A stretch of 64,000 nucleotides of DNA from Owenia fusiformis (GCA_903813345.2 CAIIXF020000004.1:25547985-25611984), one strand, 5' to 3'; counted from the first letter of the stretch, positions 11,916 to 24,240 are shown. Made by a program: numbers and translations. The notes: generated by a model from the letters alone, not told the origin.

Positions 11916-12538
11916 GCTTATGAGACATGTGTGTTAAAGAAATGTGGTACAGGAGAACATACATATGGTGAACACCTTTTGGAGCATGCAATAGAGTCTC
12001 TGTGACCCCCCTCCCATCTACTTGACTACACCTTCTCACAGAGTGTTGACGTAGTGGCGGGGGGGGGGGTCTCACAAGGGCTTGTAGCTAGACTAGAGTA
12101 TTCACTTAAATAAATGTTTACTAAGTATGCTCTGAGAAGTATACACTACATAGGAAAAGTATTCACTAGGTTGTCATTCACTAAACCAGTTTTACTGTAT
12201 TGAATTCAGTATGAGCTTTAATATCTAAATTTATGAGTTTGTCTTGTCTTCCAAAGAATTGTAACGAGAGCCTTCTATCTATTTATTTATGAAGCACATC
12301 ATTGAAATACTGGCTGCATTATTGCTTTTTTATCTTTAATTCATACCTGCTGAGAACATATATTACGCGGAAATCCAGGTCTGGATATTCTAGTCTGAAG
12401 GTAGGGGAGGGAAAGCAGTAGCCATGGAATAAATATCATATATGCCACGTGTATATCTTTTCAACAGAGTTATATTTAGATTGGTACATAGTGATACAAT
12501 TTCACAGCTGATATTCTTTATTTGTTTAATATTTAAGA

Positions 12539-12677
12539 AATATAGACCGAAGAACAGGGGTAATATTGTTGAATACACCCCGGAGGGCTAGGCACAAACG
12601 TTTTCCGTTCGAAAGCTTTTGTGCCTAGCCCTAAGGGGTGTATTCGACGATATTACCCCTGCTCTGAGGTCTATATT
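12539..12677. mobile_element. Foldback hairpin element, copy 1
   Basis: AATATAGACC at the left pairs with GGTCTATATT at the right, and GGGCTAGGCACAAA pairs with TTTGTGCCTAGCCC in the middle. Together they form a nearly complete hairpin of about 139 bp. A close relative lies at 14727-14894; both are followed by ACGATTCGAACATGA. Confidence 0.7.
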
Positions 12678-13743
12678 ACGATTCGAACATGATAACTCAT
12701 CAAAATGTTTCGTCCCAGTACTGTGTCAAAATCCCTCTGTCAAAGTCCCAAACTGAGCTGGGGGGAGGGGGATCAATCGAATAGAGGTTAACAGTGTAGA
12801 GAGAGACTAGACTGAATAGCTAGAGCATTTAAAGAAATCAAGCCTATATCAAAGAAGCCTTCTCATGGAGATTTTAGATCAGCATGGTTGTAGTGCACAA
12901 GGCTGAAGTAAAATGAAAATATTTCTCACATTTTTTCTTCTGCCCCTAAAGCTATATGTTTGAGACCAAAAACGAAAGCATTTATATATTATCAAAATCC
13001 AGCTGTTGATTTCAAAAATAACTTCCTTTGTTTTAAGTAGCAGGCGATTAGGAAATTTGAATTTTGTGCAGTTGTGTTTAGTAGTTGATGTACATTGTTG
13101 GTACTTGGTAAAATAAAACAAGTTTAGAATTAGAATTTGTTTCGGAGTTTCAATTTATTATCTCTCTTTGTCAGTCAACTGGTGAAAATGTATCAACCAA
13201 GGCCTACCTTTATTTTTTGAATAACTTCAATTTCTTAAACAAATTAATAGTAAATTAAATTTTTGAACTTAAAGTCCAATAAAAAAGTGACAAAAGTGAC
13301 AACAATTAATGTTTTTTATTTAAACATGTAGGTTGCATAATACGGAGGATGCTTTAAACTTCAATAATTTTAGGCTGGAAAATACAAAAACAAATTCAAG
13401 ATTAAGCCAAAAAATAATGTTGATCAATCTGATATCAATTTTCATGAATTGAGGTCACCAAAGGGTTAAAACGGTCACCTTAACCATTTGCCACAAATAA
13501 GACAAAAACAGCTAATATCCCATAGAAAAACATATTCAGATTTTTTAACTTTCTGTCAATGCGATCATATATATTCATTTATACTTAAAATCAACAGGTG
13601 GGAAAAGAGAATAACTTTTAAAGTTTTACAATACAAAAGAAATGTGCATTAATTGGGAATTGTTTTTTATATTCAATATTTAAAAGCATTTCTCAAGATG
13701 GTTGACAAAAGGAATTATTTCTTAAAACTCTGAGTAGACCCTG
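12678..13743. other. Intergenic, nothing recognised
   Basis: AT-rich. ORFs below 80 codons have no supporting features. Confidence 0.4.
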
Positions 13744-13797
13744 GACCCCCCCCCCCCTTATCTACTACTTCATAAAGTATGAAGGGGGGGGGGGTCT
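13744..13797. repeat. C-run/G-run hairpin
   Basis: GACCC and a run of C (from 13741) face a run of G followed by GGGTC (to about 13797), across a short AT-rich loop. Strand-specific homopolymers of this length are prone to slippage and misassembly. Confidence 0.6.
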
Positions 13798-14425
13798 CGA
13801 AGCAAAACTATACTAAACCCTAATATGTTAACTACAATTGCTTGATTTTTTGGGTTTTCATAGATTTGCTCAAATATTTTGCAACTGTACATCCATAATG
13901 AGACCTGGTGAACATACCACTACCAGAGGGGCGTGTAATGTTACCATGAAGTGAGCATGGAGCAATATTACATTTTGCCCCAAGTAAATTGAGTTCACAA
14001 TTACACAAAATCATTTCATTTCATAAATTCCTCATTATTGCTATTAATGCATTTTTTATTTTTCATTCACATTCAAAATCGACATGTTCTAATATGAATG
14101 CAGGATTGCAGAGGTTTCATTAATAGCAGCATCAGGCGATTTTCACTGGTTGTTTTCACAAAACTGCCTGTTGTTTTTAGAGTCCTATCAATTTTTACAT
14201 GTTAAACTCATGATTTCCATTAATTTTGCCTGTTGTTTTCATTTATTTAGCCTGTTGTGAGAAATTCTAGTGAAACCCCTAAAGAATGTATGAATACCAT
14301 TCACTGACACAAACTTTATTAAAGCATAAAATCTGGAAATACTCAAAATTACAAGTTACAATATATGTCTAGTAAGCATAAGAGAAAATCAATTAAAAAA
14401 ACATAAAATTACCCCATAATTTCAA

Positions 14426-14504
14426 TACCCTGCATGCAGAGTCTAGTTAAACTACAAGACAAAGCTCTCTTTTAAGAAGTGAAGTCAAACGAATGCAAAG
14501 GGTA
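14426..14504 (+). mobile_element. 79-bp mini-transposon with 9-bp target duplication
   Basis: Starts TACCCTGCATGCAGAGTCTA and ends GAATGCAAAGGGTA. TAATTTCAA flanks both sides exactly (14417-14425 and 14505-14513). Same family as 11843-11915. Confidence 0.8.
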
Positions 14505-14726
14505 TAATTTCAATAATATCAACCAAGAAAGAAAACTATTATAAATGACAATAACTAGATTTGAAATAAGAATTTCCCTAGATTAGTATATACCTGTCAA
14601 GTTTCATTTTTGACAAAGAAACACTTCCTACAACATGGTCTACTTAAAAGTTTAATAACTTTAATAAACGTTATTTGAAGTAATGATACCATTCCTAGTT
14701 CTATTCTAATCTGGATCTAATTAAGA

Positions 14727-15051
14727 AATATAGACCGAAAAGCAGGGGTTATATCGTCGAATACAACCCGCAGGGCTAGGCACAAACGTTTTCTGTACCA
14801 CGAACGACCGAAGGGAGTGAGGGGTTCGAAAGCTTTTGTGCCTAGCCCCAAGGGGTGTATTCAACGATATTACCCCTGATCTGAGGTCTATATTACGATT
14901 CGAACATGAAAACTCACCAAATTGTTTCGAATATTCATCATGGTCCGCCATTACTACGACCCATCTGGGTTATTGATCTCGAATATAACCCAGCTGAAGC
15001 ATTGACTTTGTTTACAGTTTATAGAAGGCGTGAATACAGTCATGTTCGAAT
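14727..15051. mobile_element. Foldback hairpin element, copy 2, with an extra inverted segment
   Basis: The hairpin at 14727-14894 has AATATAGACC/GGTCTATATT outside and GGGCTAGGCACAAA/TTTGTGCCTAGCCC inside. An adjoining segment to about 15051 is bounded by TTCGAACATGA and TCATGTTCGAA. Compared with copy 1, the loop has gained about 29 bp containing ACGAACGACCGAAGGGAGTG. Confidence 0.65.
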
Positions 15052-15189
15052 ATGAAATAAACAACATTTTAGAGGTTTATTTTAACTGATTAAGACTTGG
15101 TTACATGCTTTAAAGTGTACATGTATTGACTGTTTAACATTTTGACCAAAACCTGCCATTATTTAATCATTTTTCTCTTTTTCAAGTAG

Positions 15190-15402
15190 AGTGAAACTTA
15201 TATACATATCTAATCCGAATACCTGTTAATATAAACACTTTTCTTCCTAAATTTATAATCTCACACAGTAGCTAATAGTGAACCTACATGTTTAACGTGA
15301 CAGCTAATTTTAGTACTTTATAAAACCTTGAAATGTGAACACCTCATAATGAGAACACTTTTGACCAGTCCCAGAGGTGTTCAGATTAGACAGGTTTTAC
15401 TG
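15190..15402. mobile_element. Pogo-type short element (right end clear)
   Basis: Ends GGTGTTCAGATTAGACAGGTTTTACTG followed by TA (read in two parts, 15376-15404). Inside are several GAACAC motifs. The left end near 15190 is diverged. Confidence 0.55.
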
Positions 15403-15533
15403 TATGTGCAAATGGATATGTGTAAGTGGGTGCAAGTCTTTCTTCAAATCTCACTGCTCACAATACTGAGAAGTTAACTACTGACATGACATTTCTATCA
15501 TTATTATAAATGCATAAGGGTTGCAGTGATCTC

Positions 15534-15735
15534 CCCAGGATTTTTCTCAAGTGGGTGCAAAATTCTCATTTTCACAATTTAGACCAAAATTGGTCAACAT
15601 ATGCCAAAAGTTCATGATTTTTCTCATTTTCAAGTAGGTGCGAATGGATTTTCAGGTGGGTGCAAGCCTATTCTCAAAATCTCAGGTGGGTGCTGCGCCC
15701 TTGCCCCACTTGCTTTGATGCTGGGGAGATCACTG
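15534..15735 (+). mobile_element. 202-bp MITE, CAGTGATCTCCCCAG ends
   Basis: CAGTGATCTCCCCAG and CTGGGGAGATCACTG are perfect inverted termini. The flanks GGTTG and GGTGG form an imperfect 5-bp duplication. Same family as 9869-10055. Confidence 0.75.
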
Positions 15736-16067
15736 GGTGGTCTATCATTTATGCTCTAGGGTCATTAAGAGAAACTTCATAACATTAACAATTCTCACGG
15801 TCCATTGTTTTATGACATCATTATCCAAGACTACAACTGATTGTTATGATTTTACTTTCCATGATCATAAATGAGGCTTCAGTTATATCCCAGTCATTAA
15901 AAGACCTCATGTTAAATGGAGTATGGAAAAGTGAACCATTGAGGGAGTAATACATCACTATAGATCTCACTAAAGATCTAAAAATGTTTGTTGGCATACT
16001 GTAAGACCTCATGGTTTCCTAACCCATTTGACATTCTTTCAAGGGTCAAGCATACCCCCCCCCCCCC

Positions 16068-16857
16068 TAGGCTAGAACTAGTATAATATGAAAAGTACTT
16101 GTTGATTCTGAGCACACGTGTCATAATGAGCTCCATGCTGTACATAGGGAACAACTCAAAGGTTAGAACTAGTAATATGAAAAGTACCTGTTGATTCTGA
16201 GCACACGTGTCATAATGAGCTCCATACTGTACATAGGGAACAACTCAAAGGTTAGAACTAGTAATATGAAAAGTACCTATTGATTCTGAGTATGTGATTC
16301 ATAATGAGCTCCATACTGTACATAGGGAACAACTCAAAGGTTAGAACTAGTAATATGAAAAGTACCTATTGATTCTGAGCGCGTGTGTCATAATGAGCTC
16401 CATACTGTACATAGGGAACAACTCAAAGGTTAGAACTAGTAATATGAAAAGTACCTATTGATTCTGAGCGCGTGTGTCATAATGAGCTCCATACTGTACA
16501 TAGGGAACAACTCAAAGGTTAGAACTAGTAATATGAAAAGTACCTGTTGATTCTGAGTATGAATATGTTTCATGTTGAGCTACATACTGTACATTGGGAA
16601 CAACTCAAAGGTTAGAACTAGTAATATGAAAAGTACCTGTTGATTTTGAGTGTGTATGTATTTCATGTTGAGCTCCATACTGTACATAGGGAACAACTCA
16701 AAGGTTAGAACTAGTATAATATGAAAAGTACCTGTTGATTCTGAGTATGTATGTGTTTCATGTTGAGCTACATACTGTACATAGGGAACAACTCAAAGGT
16801 TAGAACTAGTATAATATGAAAAGTACCTGTTGATTCTGAGTATGTGATTCATGGTAG
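16068..16857. repeat. 89-bp tandem array, about 9 copies
   Basis: AGAACTAGTAATATGAAAAG recurs at 16165, 16254, 16343, 16432 and 16521 (exact 89-bp spacing), then at 16614, 16707 and 16802 (93-95 bp). The first copy is near 16074. The central copies are the most alike, as expected from unequal exchange. Confidence 0.9.
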
Positions 16858-17635
16858 AATTTGAGTAAGTCTTGTTTCACTTCTGAAGGCTTCCCTGAGG
16901 CTCCAACTGCAAATTTTTTCATGGGACTTGTTTGACCTGAAAACACATATATCACACTAGAGAGATGATCAAAATGAGGCCTAGATGAGGTATAGGGGCC
17001 AAGATGAGGTATATAGAAGAGCCTAGATGAGGTATGGCCTAAATGAGGTTAGACTCCTAAATGACGTATATAGGGCCTAGATGATGCCCATAAAACACAA
17101 TACATTTGCTTTTTTCATCCCCAATGGTCTACTATACATTCTTATATCTAATTTGTGTGCAAAATTACATTCATAATGTTGAAGTGTTAAACTACTGGTA
17201 AATCTAATACATATCTACATGGTTTTATGTGTCAGTCTTACATCCAGGGGTTGATCAAGGTTCCGAGAGCAGCTGGTCAGAATGGGATTATGGACCAGTT
17301 GCCAAGTTATTTTCTTATATCTAGTGAGAAAAAACGATTGATTGGTCTGTTTCAAAAGTAACCTGGCAATGACCGGTAGACCACCCCTTAGCTCAAACAC
17401 CGATAGCATCTCACAGGAGGAGGTATTTTGGTCATTTTTCATGATAATTTATTCATATTTCAAAATAAAATGTGAAACCCATATTGATAAAAAAAATTTT
17501 CATGCAAAATTTTCATGTCTTCAATCATAGATAAAACAACAATAAAAATTGATTAAGGTAGTATATATTTCTTTCCGGAAAATGTGAAATCAGTAACATG
17601 TACAATGCAACATCATATTGAAAAATACAAACGCA
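16858..17635. other. No gene recognised
   Basis: Contains a short run of TAGATGAGGTATAGG-type repeats at about 16975-17090; otherwise unremarkable. Confidence 0.4.
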
Positions 17636-17927
17636 TAGGGGAAGCCGTCCTATCATCGCACGGGTACTCAGGGAAACTACTGACGATTTCAAATATGATA
17701 ACTTCAACTTACTTTGAGAATATGAGATGAAAGATCAACCTTTCCTCTAAAATCTAAGTAGTGTTTGACATTTCTCAATCTCCGAACGCTAACACTTTAA
17801 GACCCCTTAGACTTGCATGTGCGGTGGTCCTAATTATCGCACAGTCGTCCTAATTATCGCACAGTTATGTTTCAGATGTTATTTCACGATACTGTATACA
17901 TTTCTCTGTTTATAACAGATATAGAGG

Positions 17928-18066
17928 ATATCCTATGATTTATGAGTGATATGATTTTTATCCACGAATGGATATGATATCTGCACGAGCGAGCGTAGCG
18001 AGAGAGTGCAGATATCAATATCCATGAGTGGATTAAAATCATATCACGAGTAAATCATAGGATGTT
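17928..18066. repeat. Hairpin inside the 1.05-kb element
   Basis: Long imperfect palindrome: CCTATGATTTATGAGTGATA...GATATCTGCAC pairs with GTGCAGATATC...TATCACGAGTAAATCATAGG. The loop is GAGCGAGCGTAGCGAGA. Confidence 0.75.
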
Positions 18067-18069
18067 CTT

Positions 18070-18351
18070 TTTATTCCATAGTTAAAGTCATCATCAGAAT
18101 CGTCGGAAATTAAGTTATTTAATTCGAATTTCCAAACGATCCAGCGATGTTGACACTTAGCCTCGTTTTGAGTCTGAAGTAGCAAAAATCCATAAACCAT
18201 CGCATACGACGTCGTATGTCATGGTTAAAAAACCGTATGTTATGGTTAAGTGAAAATTTGTCAAAAATATCATATTTTACCACTAATTACAAAAATACCG
18301 TTTTTATTTTCACATGTTATCCTATGAATATCATGCTAACTATGGAATAAA
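18070..18351. mobile_element. Inverted-repeat element nested in the 1.05-kb element
   Basis: TTTATTCCATAGTTA (18070-18084) is perfectly inverted as TAACTATGGAATAAA (18337-18351), giving a 282-bp segment. The adjacent hairpin (17928-18066) may be part of the same foldback. Confidence 0.6.
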
Positions 18352-19004
18352 CATACATATGCTGTAATCATTTTTCTATCAGTTTTAGTGCAAAATATCA
18401 ACAAAATATACATTATACACATACTTTTCTGTCTTTATTTGGAGGGGGTCAAAATTTGTCAGACGAATTTTACTTCTTGCGCAAAAGCATTTATGACAAT
18501 GGCGGAAGTAAACAATTCTTAAAAAATGAAGAGATATTTCTAAATATATGAATAAATCATGAAGATTGGGAGTAATGGTGTTGAACTGTTTTTCGTAACA
18601 CTGGTTTAAAAGATGGTGGGTGCATATTTTAGCTATTTAGGACAATCGTGCGATAATTAGGACCATGCGATAATTAGGACCACTTCCCCTATTATTTGCA
18701 AGCACTTTTATATTCTATATGGATTGTTTGTGGTTAGGCTTAATAAATATGTTACCTCAGATTGTATTCAGATACCTTTCTACCATGTACATATTAAAGC
18801 ATGGCCTCAAAATGATCCAACAGATACAATGTACTCTCAAAATTACAAGAAGCCAAGGTTTTTTTGCACATTATAATAACTGATACAGACTGTTTTTAAA
18901 ATATACAAGAGTTAGGACTCTAAAAATAATGTATACATCTGGTACTTCCATATCGATAAAATATTATAAGGCAAAAGTATATATAACATTTATGCCATTT
19001 TGTT

Positions 19005-19247
19005 TCAATTTACGGTAACTTTGACATATGGGGTTACGTTGACACCTAGTTGCTCTAATTTTCGATCTAGAGAAACCTTCGCGCATGGATCAAGATTCAA
19101 GATCTCACGAGGTTTTTACTTATTCCTAAATAAAACATGGCAGAAAACTGAAATGCTAAGTTCTAATAAGGAAATGCCGAAAGGACATTTTTCTCATGTC
19201 AACATCACAACACATGTTGACGTTACACACTCCTTTGCCCTAGTATG
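19005..19247 (-). mobile_element. Truncated TAGGGCGAAGGGGTG-family MITE
   Basis: Shares with 19435-19710 the ordered motifs GACGTTACAC, CCTAG, GCTCTAATTTTCGATCTAG and the Cys-free GC-rich core. It ends TTTGCCCTAG. One terminus is lost. Confidence 0.55.
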
Positions 19248-19434
19248 ATAATCAGTGAATTCAAATGTATCCTGTCTATTACGTTATGAAGTACGATGGA
19301 CCTCAAAAGTGTAACCATTGCAGGGCCAAGAAATCAAAAAGATACCCAGAGTACACTATTTTACGATCAAAATACATGACTCCAGTACTGTGACATTATA
19401 ATGGAATTGAAGAAGTGCCCTAAAGTTTTAAGTT

Positions 19435-19710
19435 CTAGGGCGAAGGGGTGTAATGTCGACGTGTGGGGTAATGTCGACATAATAGACGGAGTAACTTCGA
19501 CACTTACGTATTAGAAGTAGAATTTCCGTTTTCCGCCATGTTTGATTTCTGAAAAAATTAAAATCTCGCGAGATCTCGATCCATGCGAGAAAAAAAACAT
19601 GGCTTCCCCCTAGATCGGAAATTAGAGCAAATAAACAACAAGGTGTCGAAGTTACCCCACATGTCGAAGTTACCCCAAAACGGTGTCGACGTTACACCCC
19701 TTCGCCCTAG
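19435..19710 (+). mobile_element. 276-bp MITE with CTAGGGCGAAGGGGTG termini
   Basis: CTAGGGCGAAGGGGTGTAA at the left is inverted at the right (TTACACCCCTTCGCCCTAG). Just inside are repeated GTCGAC and GGGGTAA motifs. TA within CTAG may be the insertion dinucleotide. A second copy lies in opposite orientation at 19005-19247. Confidence 0.7.
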
Positions 19711-20639
19711 CAAAACTTGAGATTCTTTAGATCATATTCTTTCTTTCTTCAAAATAAGCCCAAAATGAAATGCACTGAGGGAAAGACAACTTTGAGAATA
19801 AGTGATTGTAAAAGTAGTCAGTTTTTGTGAACATTGTCAGTTTTGCAATATCCTCTGGTATAGTGATAACACTGTGGGATTATGTAAATCTCGGCTCAGA
19901 AAGCTTGCAGTTGGCATGGCATTTTTGATTTGATTTTTTAGAGAAAAAACTCACCATCTTCTATCCATAAACTAGATAACGTCGTGTTTGCTGTCGACAT
20001 AGCTGTTCAACAATATAAATAAATATATAATTTAAATCGTTGGTAGTATTTATGAGATGCTAATCCATGGGATGCCGAGAGTCAACGGGTTTTCCTATGC
20101 TTACTAAAATTTAAAATCCAACTTCAAGATGGCGACCATTCAAAGACGACGCCGGCTTTTGAAGCTGCAAATCGGACGAATGAGATGGTCAAAAGTCATT
20201 TCCACGTCCTAGGATAATCCCTGACTCATTTGCTACATCTTGGGTGCATATTTGTGTCACTTTGGTAATGCTATAGAGAGAGATTACACTCCAAACGTAA
20301 GAAAAATTTGATTCCCTTCTAAAAATGAGCTTGGCGGTGACAATAAATTCTGAAAGCTGATTGGCTCAATTTTACCATGTGACCTACATTCTCACGCATG
20401 CGAGTTTAGGTTCCTAGCACCTTTGTTTACTTTGATTGCTTCAATTAAAACAATTAAGAACTATTTTCAAGCAATAATATGATATATATCACAGACAATT
20501 AATTAATTACGCTGTCACAAGGTCTCTGAATTGAACTAGTAGAGGTATCCCCTGGGTTAGGCCAGAGGTGGGTCAAACAAGGTCATAGGTCAAGGTCAAA
20601 TGTAAAAGGTCACATCAAAGCTTACAATCCTATGGAGAA

Positions 20640-22690
20640 TTTTTTTGTACAAAATATGCCCACCTTATAATGTTAAAAATATGTCCATCTAATATTGTTC
20701 AAATTATGCCCACCTTATAATGTACAAAATGTGTCCACCTTGACTATGTTCAAAATAAACCTATCTAAATAATGTACAAAAATGCCCACCTTAATCATGC
20801 ACAAAATAAATACACACCTTATCAATATGCAAACTATTCCTAAATAATGTACAAAAATATGCCCACCTTAATAAGTTACAATTTATGCCCACCTTAATAA
20901 TGTAAAAAAAATCCAATCTAATCATTTACAAAATATACCTACCTTATTATGTGCAAACTATGTTCACCTGAACAATGCTTAAAATATGCCCACCTTAATA
21001 ATGTTAATAAAAAAATATTCCAACCCTCATCATGTACAAAATATGTCAACATAACCTTAACTACCTGGAGTGACGAGGTTTCTCTTAACCTCAGAAATGA
21101 CTTTGAAACCCATGCAGAGTGACGAGAAAATCTGTCACAAAATGTTTCACTAAAATTGCTCTTATTTCAACAATTTTCATCCAATTTACAGAAAAATTGT
21201 TTTAAAATGTGTAGAAATGATCTCTGCTGTCTAATTTTAGTTGAGCATCTTAAGTTGTATAAGTATGTAGTAAAATGTGAAAAGGTGGCAAAAATGTTCC
21301 CCACCTTAGTAATGTATGTACAGTATGTCCATCTGAATAATGTACAAACTATACTCTCCCTAATTATGTACAAAAGATGCCTGTCTTAATCATGAAAAAT
21401 ATGCCCACCTTAATAATGTACAAAAATGCCAACTTTGAAATGTATAAAATATGCCAACCTTGATAAAGTACAAAATATACCAACCTTAATAATATTCAAA
21501 ATAAGCCCACCTTAATAATGTCTGTACAGTATGCCAATCTAAATAATGTACAAACTATGCCCTCCTTAATTATGTACAAAATATGCCTGCCTTAATCAAG
21601 AAAAAAATATGCCCACCTTAATAAAGATCAAAATATTCTCACCTGAATAATATAAATAATATGCCATCTTTAATTATGTACCAAATATACAAATCTTAAA
21701 CATATACAAAATGTTTCCACTTTAATAATGTTCAAAATAAGCCCACCTAAATAATGTACAAAATATGCCCACCTTAATAATGCACAAAATATGCCCACCT
21801 TAATAATGCACAAAATATGCCCACCTTAATAATATTCAAAATAAGCCCACCTTAATAATGTCTGTACAGTATGCAAATCTAAATAATGTACAAATTAACC
21901 CTCCTTAATGATGTACAAAATATGCCTGCCTTAATCAAGAAAAAATATGCCCACCTTAATAAAGATCAAAATATTCTCACCTGAATAATGTAAATAATAT
22001 CCCCTCCTTAATTATGTACCAAATATGCAAACCTCAAACATATACAAAATTTTTCCACTTTAATAATGTTCAAAATAAGCCCACCTAAATAATGTACAAA
22101 ATATGCGCGCCTTAATAATGCACAAATATGCCCACCTTAATAATGCACAAATATGCCCACCTTAATAATATTCAAAACAAGCCCACCTAATAATGTATGC
22201 ACAGTATGCCAATCTAAATAATGTACAAACTATGTCCTCCTTAATGATGCCTGCCCTAATCATGAAAAATATGCCCACCTTAATAAAGATCAAAATATTC
22301 CCACCTGAATAATGTAAATAATATGCCATCCTTAATTATGTACCAAATGTGCAAACCTTAAACATATGCAAAAATTTTCCACTTTAATAATGTTCAAAAT
22401 ATGCCCACCTAAATAATGTATAAAATATGCCCACCTTAATAATGTATAAAAATATGCCCACCTTAAAAATGTTCAAAATAAGCTCACCTAATAATGTATG
22501 TACAGTACGCCCATCTAAATAATGTACAAACTATGCCCTCCTTAGTGATGTACAAAATATGCCTGCCTTAATCAAGAAAAATATGCCCACCTTAATAATG
22601 TACATAATATGCCCACCTCCAACTCCACACAAAATGTGTCTACCTTAATCGTGTACTAATATGCCAACCTTAATAATGTACAAAAGAAAT
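20640..22690. repeat. 2-kb minisatellite, AATATGCCCACCTTAATAAT unit
   Basis: About 75 degenerate copies of a roughly 26-bp unit (AATGTACAAAATATGCCCAC-CTTAAT). A segment of about 150 bp at 21110-21300 breaks the array. Larger blocks recur, for example the sequence around 21520-21720 reappears around 21860-22060 and 22190-22390, so there is a higher-order period. Confidence 0.85.
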
Positions 22691-23193
22691 AGCTTGCATT
22701 ATTGCTATAATTTAATTCTTTATATTTGTGGTCAATCATCTACAATATGATGTTATCATACAAAAATGTGGTATAATATAATATACAATTACATATGTAT
22801 ATAAAGTCTTAAAGGCCCTGTGCAAAATATTGCAATGTACAATAAATCAGCAAAAGTGGTGTAAACTCTACATAGGACCTTTAAATGTTAATTGCACGTG
22901 AGTTAGGATTTCATTCACTATCATAATAACTAAATATAGTAAGGAGATTGGTGAAATATCAATGTTCATCAAATAATAAAATCATTTTACCCCTCCCCTC
23001 TTACATTAATAAAGCCAATCACATGGTAGTGGGGCATCTTCGTCCACTCGGCTACCGTCCGTCGATGAACGCAGTGAAGACTGAGCGTGCGAAGATGGTA
23101 GTGGGGGGCTAAGCTGCTAAATTGTCTAACCTATTCAGAGTTTACTTGGACATTGATAAATTGACCCAATCTCATTTTTTGATAATGTGATAG
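22691..23193. other. No gene recognised
   Basis: Contains a GC-rich island at about 23030-23105 with GAAGATG/CATCTTC and TAGTGGGG repeats, resembling the loop of a foldback element; otherwise AT-rich. Confidence 0.35.
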
Positions 23194-23326
23194 CAGGCCC
23201 ATAGTCAGAGAGGGGTAGGGGGTGGGGGGTTAAGCCCATTCTTTCAAAATCATGCCATTTTTCACCATTTTGAAAATTTTAAAAAACTGCCCCCCCCCCC
23301 CCTGGCAAAAGCTGACTATGGGCCTG
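23194..23326. mobile_element. Internally deleted CAGGCCCGTAGCCAGG-family MITE
   Basis: CAGGCCCATAGTCAG at the left and CTGACTATGGGCCTG at the right are perfect inverted termini. At 133 bp it is shorter than the 204-bp copies. The flanks GATAG and GGAAG differ. Confidence 0.75.
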
Positions 23327-23362
23327 GGAAGCATACATTTTAAGCAGATAACAATCCATACA

Positions 23363-23462
23363 CAGTAAAACATGTTTAAGTGAAAGACACGGACCTAAAA
23401 GTGTCCCACATTCTTACAAATGAATTCACTTACAGGGGTGTTCCACTTAACTGGTTTTACTG
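23363..23462. mobile_element. 100-bp pogo-type MITE
   Basis: CAGTAAAACATG at the left and CTGGTTTTACTG at the right are near-perfect inverted termini. The segment AAGTGTCCC...GGGGTGTTCCACTT matches the internal motif of the family. Confidence 0.65.
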
Positions 23463-24132
23463 TACATAATAAATTATATAAAGTCAAAATATACATATGA
23501 GTATATATAATACCTAGTTCATACTATAACTTATAAAAAAAATCATGGGTTTCTCGAGATTGCATTTATAATTTTTAAAAATAAAGCTGATACATGTTTT
23601 GAGATAGCAGTGACATTTTGTGGTGTGGTCACAAATCATAAAAAGGCAGTGTATAAGTATGTCTAAATGTAAAATTCAGACATTTTCTTGTACATATTTG
23701 ACAGTTAAGAAAATGTCAAAATAAAAAACAAAATGTCAAAAAATTTAACCCCATGTCCAGAAGATCCAATTCAACAATAAAAATAACCTAAACATCGATG
23801 TCTATACTCTCATGCCCAAACCCCATCATAATTTTTTTTCTATTTTACAGTATTAGTATAATATATACAATAATTAACTTTTAATTTCTTTTTATTTGGT
23901 TTCAGTTAAATACAAATCCCATCAATTATGGACTTTTCTATACTGTACTGATACACTTAATTTGTTGCTACTTAATTTGGCTGATTTGCAATTTCATATA
24001 TTTGCTGCTATTTAATTTTGATTTGGAAATAAACATTTCAGAGTCATGTGTACTTCTTACAGTAAGTCTTATTATCGTATGATCTGTAAAATGAAGCCTT
24101 CTGATTGGTCAGTTCTTGTGCTGTACTAATCT

Positions 24133-24219
24133 GTATTGCTACTGAGATTGTCCCCGTTGATCATCTCCGTCGCAATACAGAAAATATTAGTACGGAGGGG
24201 ACAATCTCAGTAGCAATAC
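24133..24219. repeat. Hairpin with 23-bp perfect arms
   Basis: GTATTGCTACTGAGATTGTC plus CCC (24133-24155) is perfectly inverted at 24197-24219. Adjacent to the 40-bp palindrome at 24241-24378, and probably part of the same foldback element. Confidence 0.85.
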
Positions 24220-24240
24220 TGAGGATAACACGATAAAAAC

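Larger units (their letters stand above)
17638..18689. mobile_element. 1.05-kb TIR element with TA duplication
   Basis: GGGGAAGCCGTCCTATCATC at the left is inverted at the right, where the terminus reads (reversed) GGGGAAGTGGTCCTAATTAT. TA flanks both ends (17636-17637 and 18690-18691). The motif GTCCTAATTATCGCA is repeated sub-terminally: twice near 17825-17865 and twice in inverse orientation near 18645-18685. There is no intact ORF. It is probably a non-autonomous relative of a TA-inserting element (Tc1/mariner group), on duplication length only. Confidence 0.7.
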
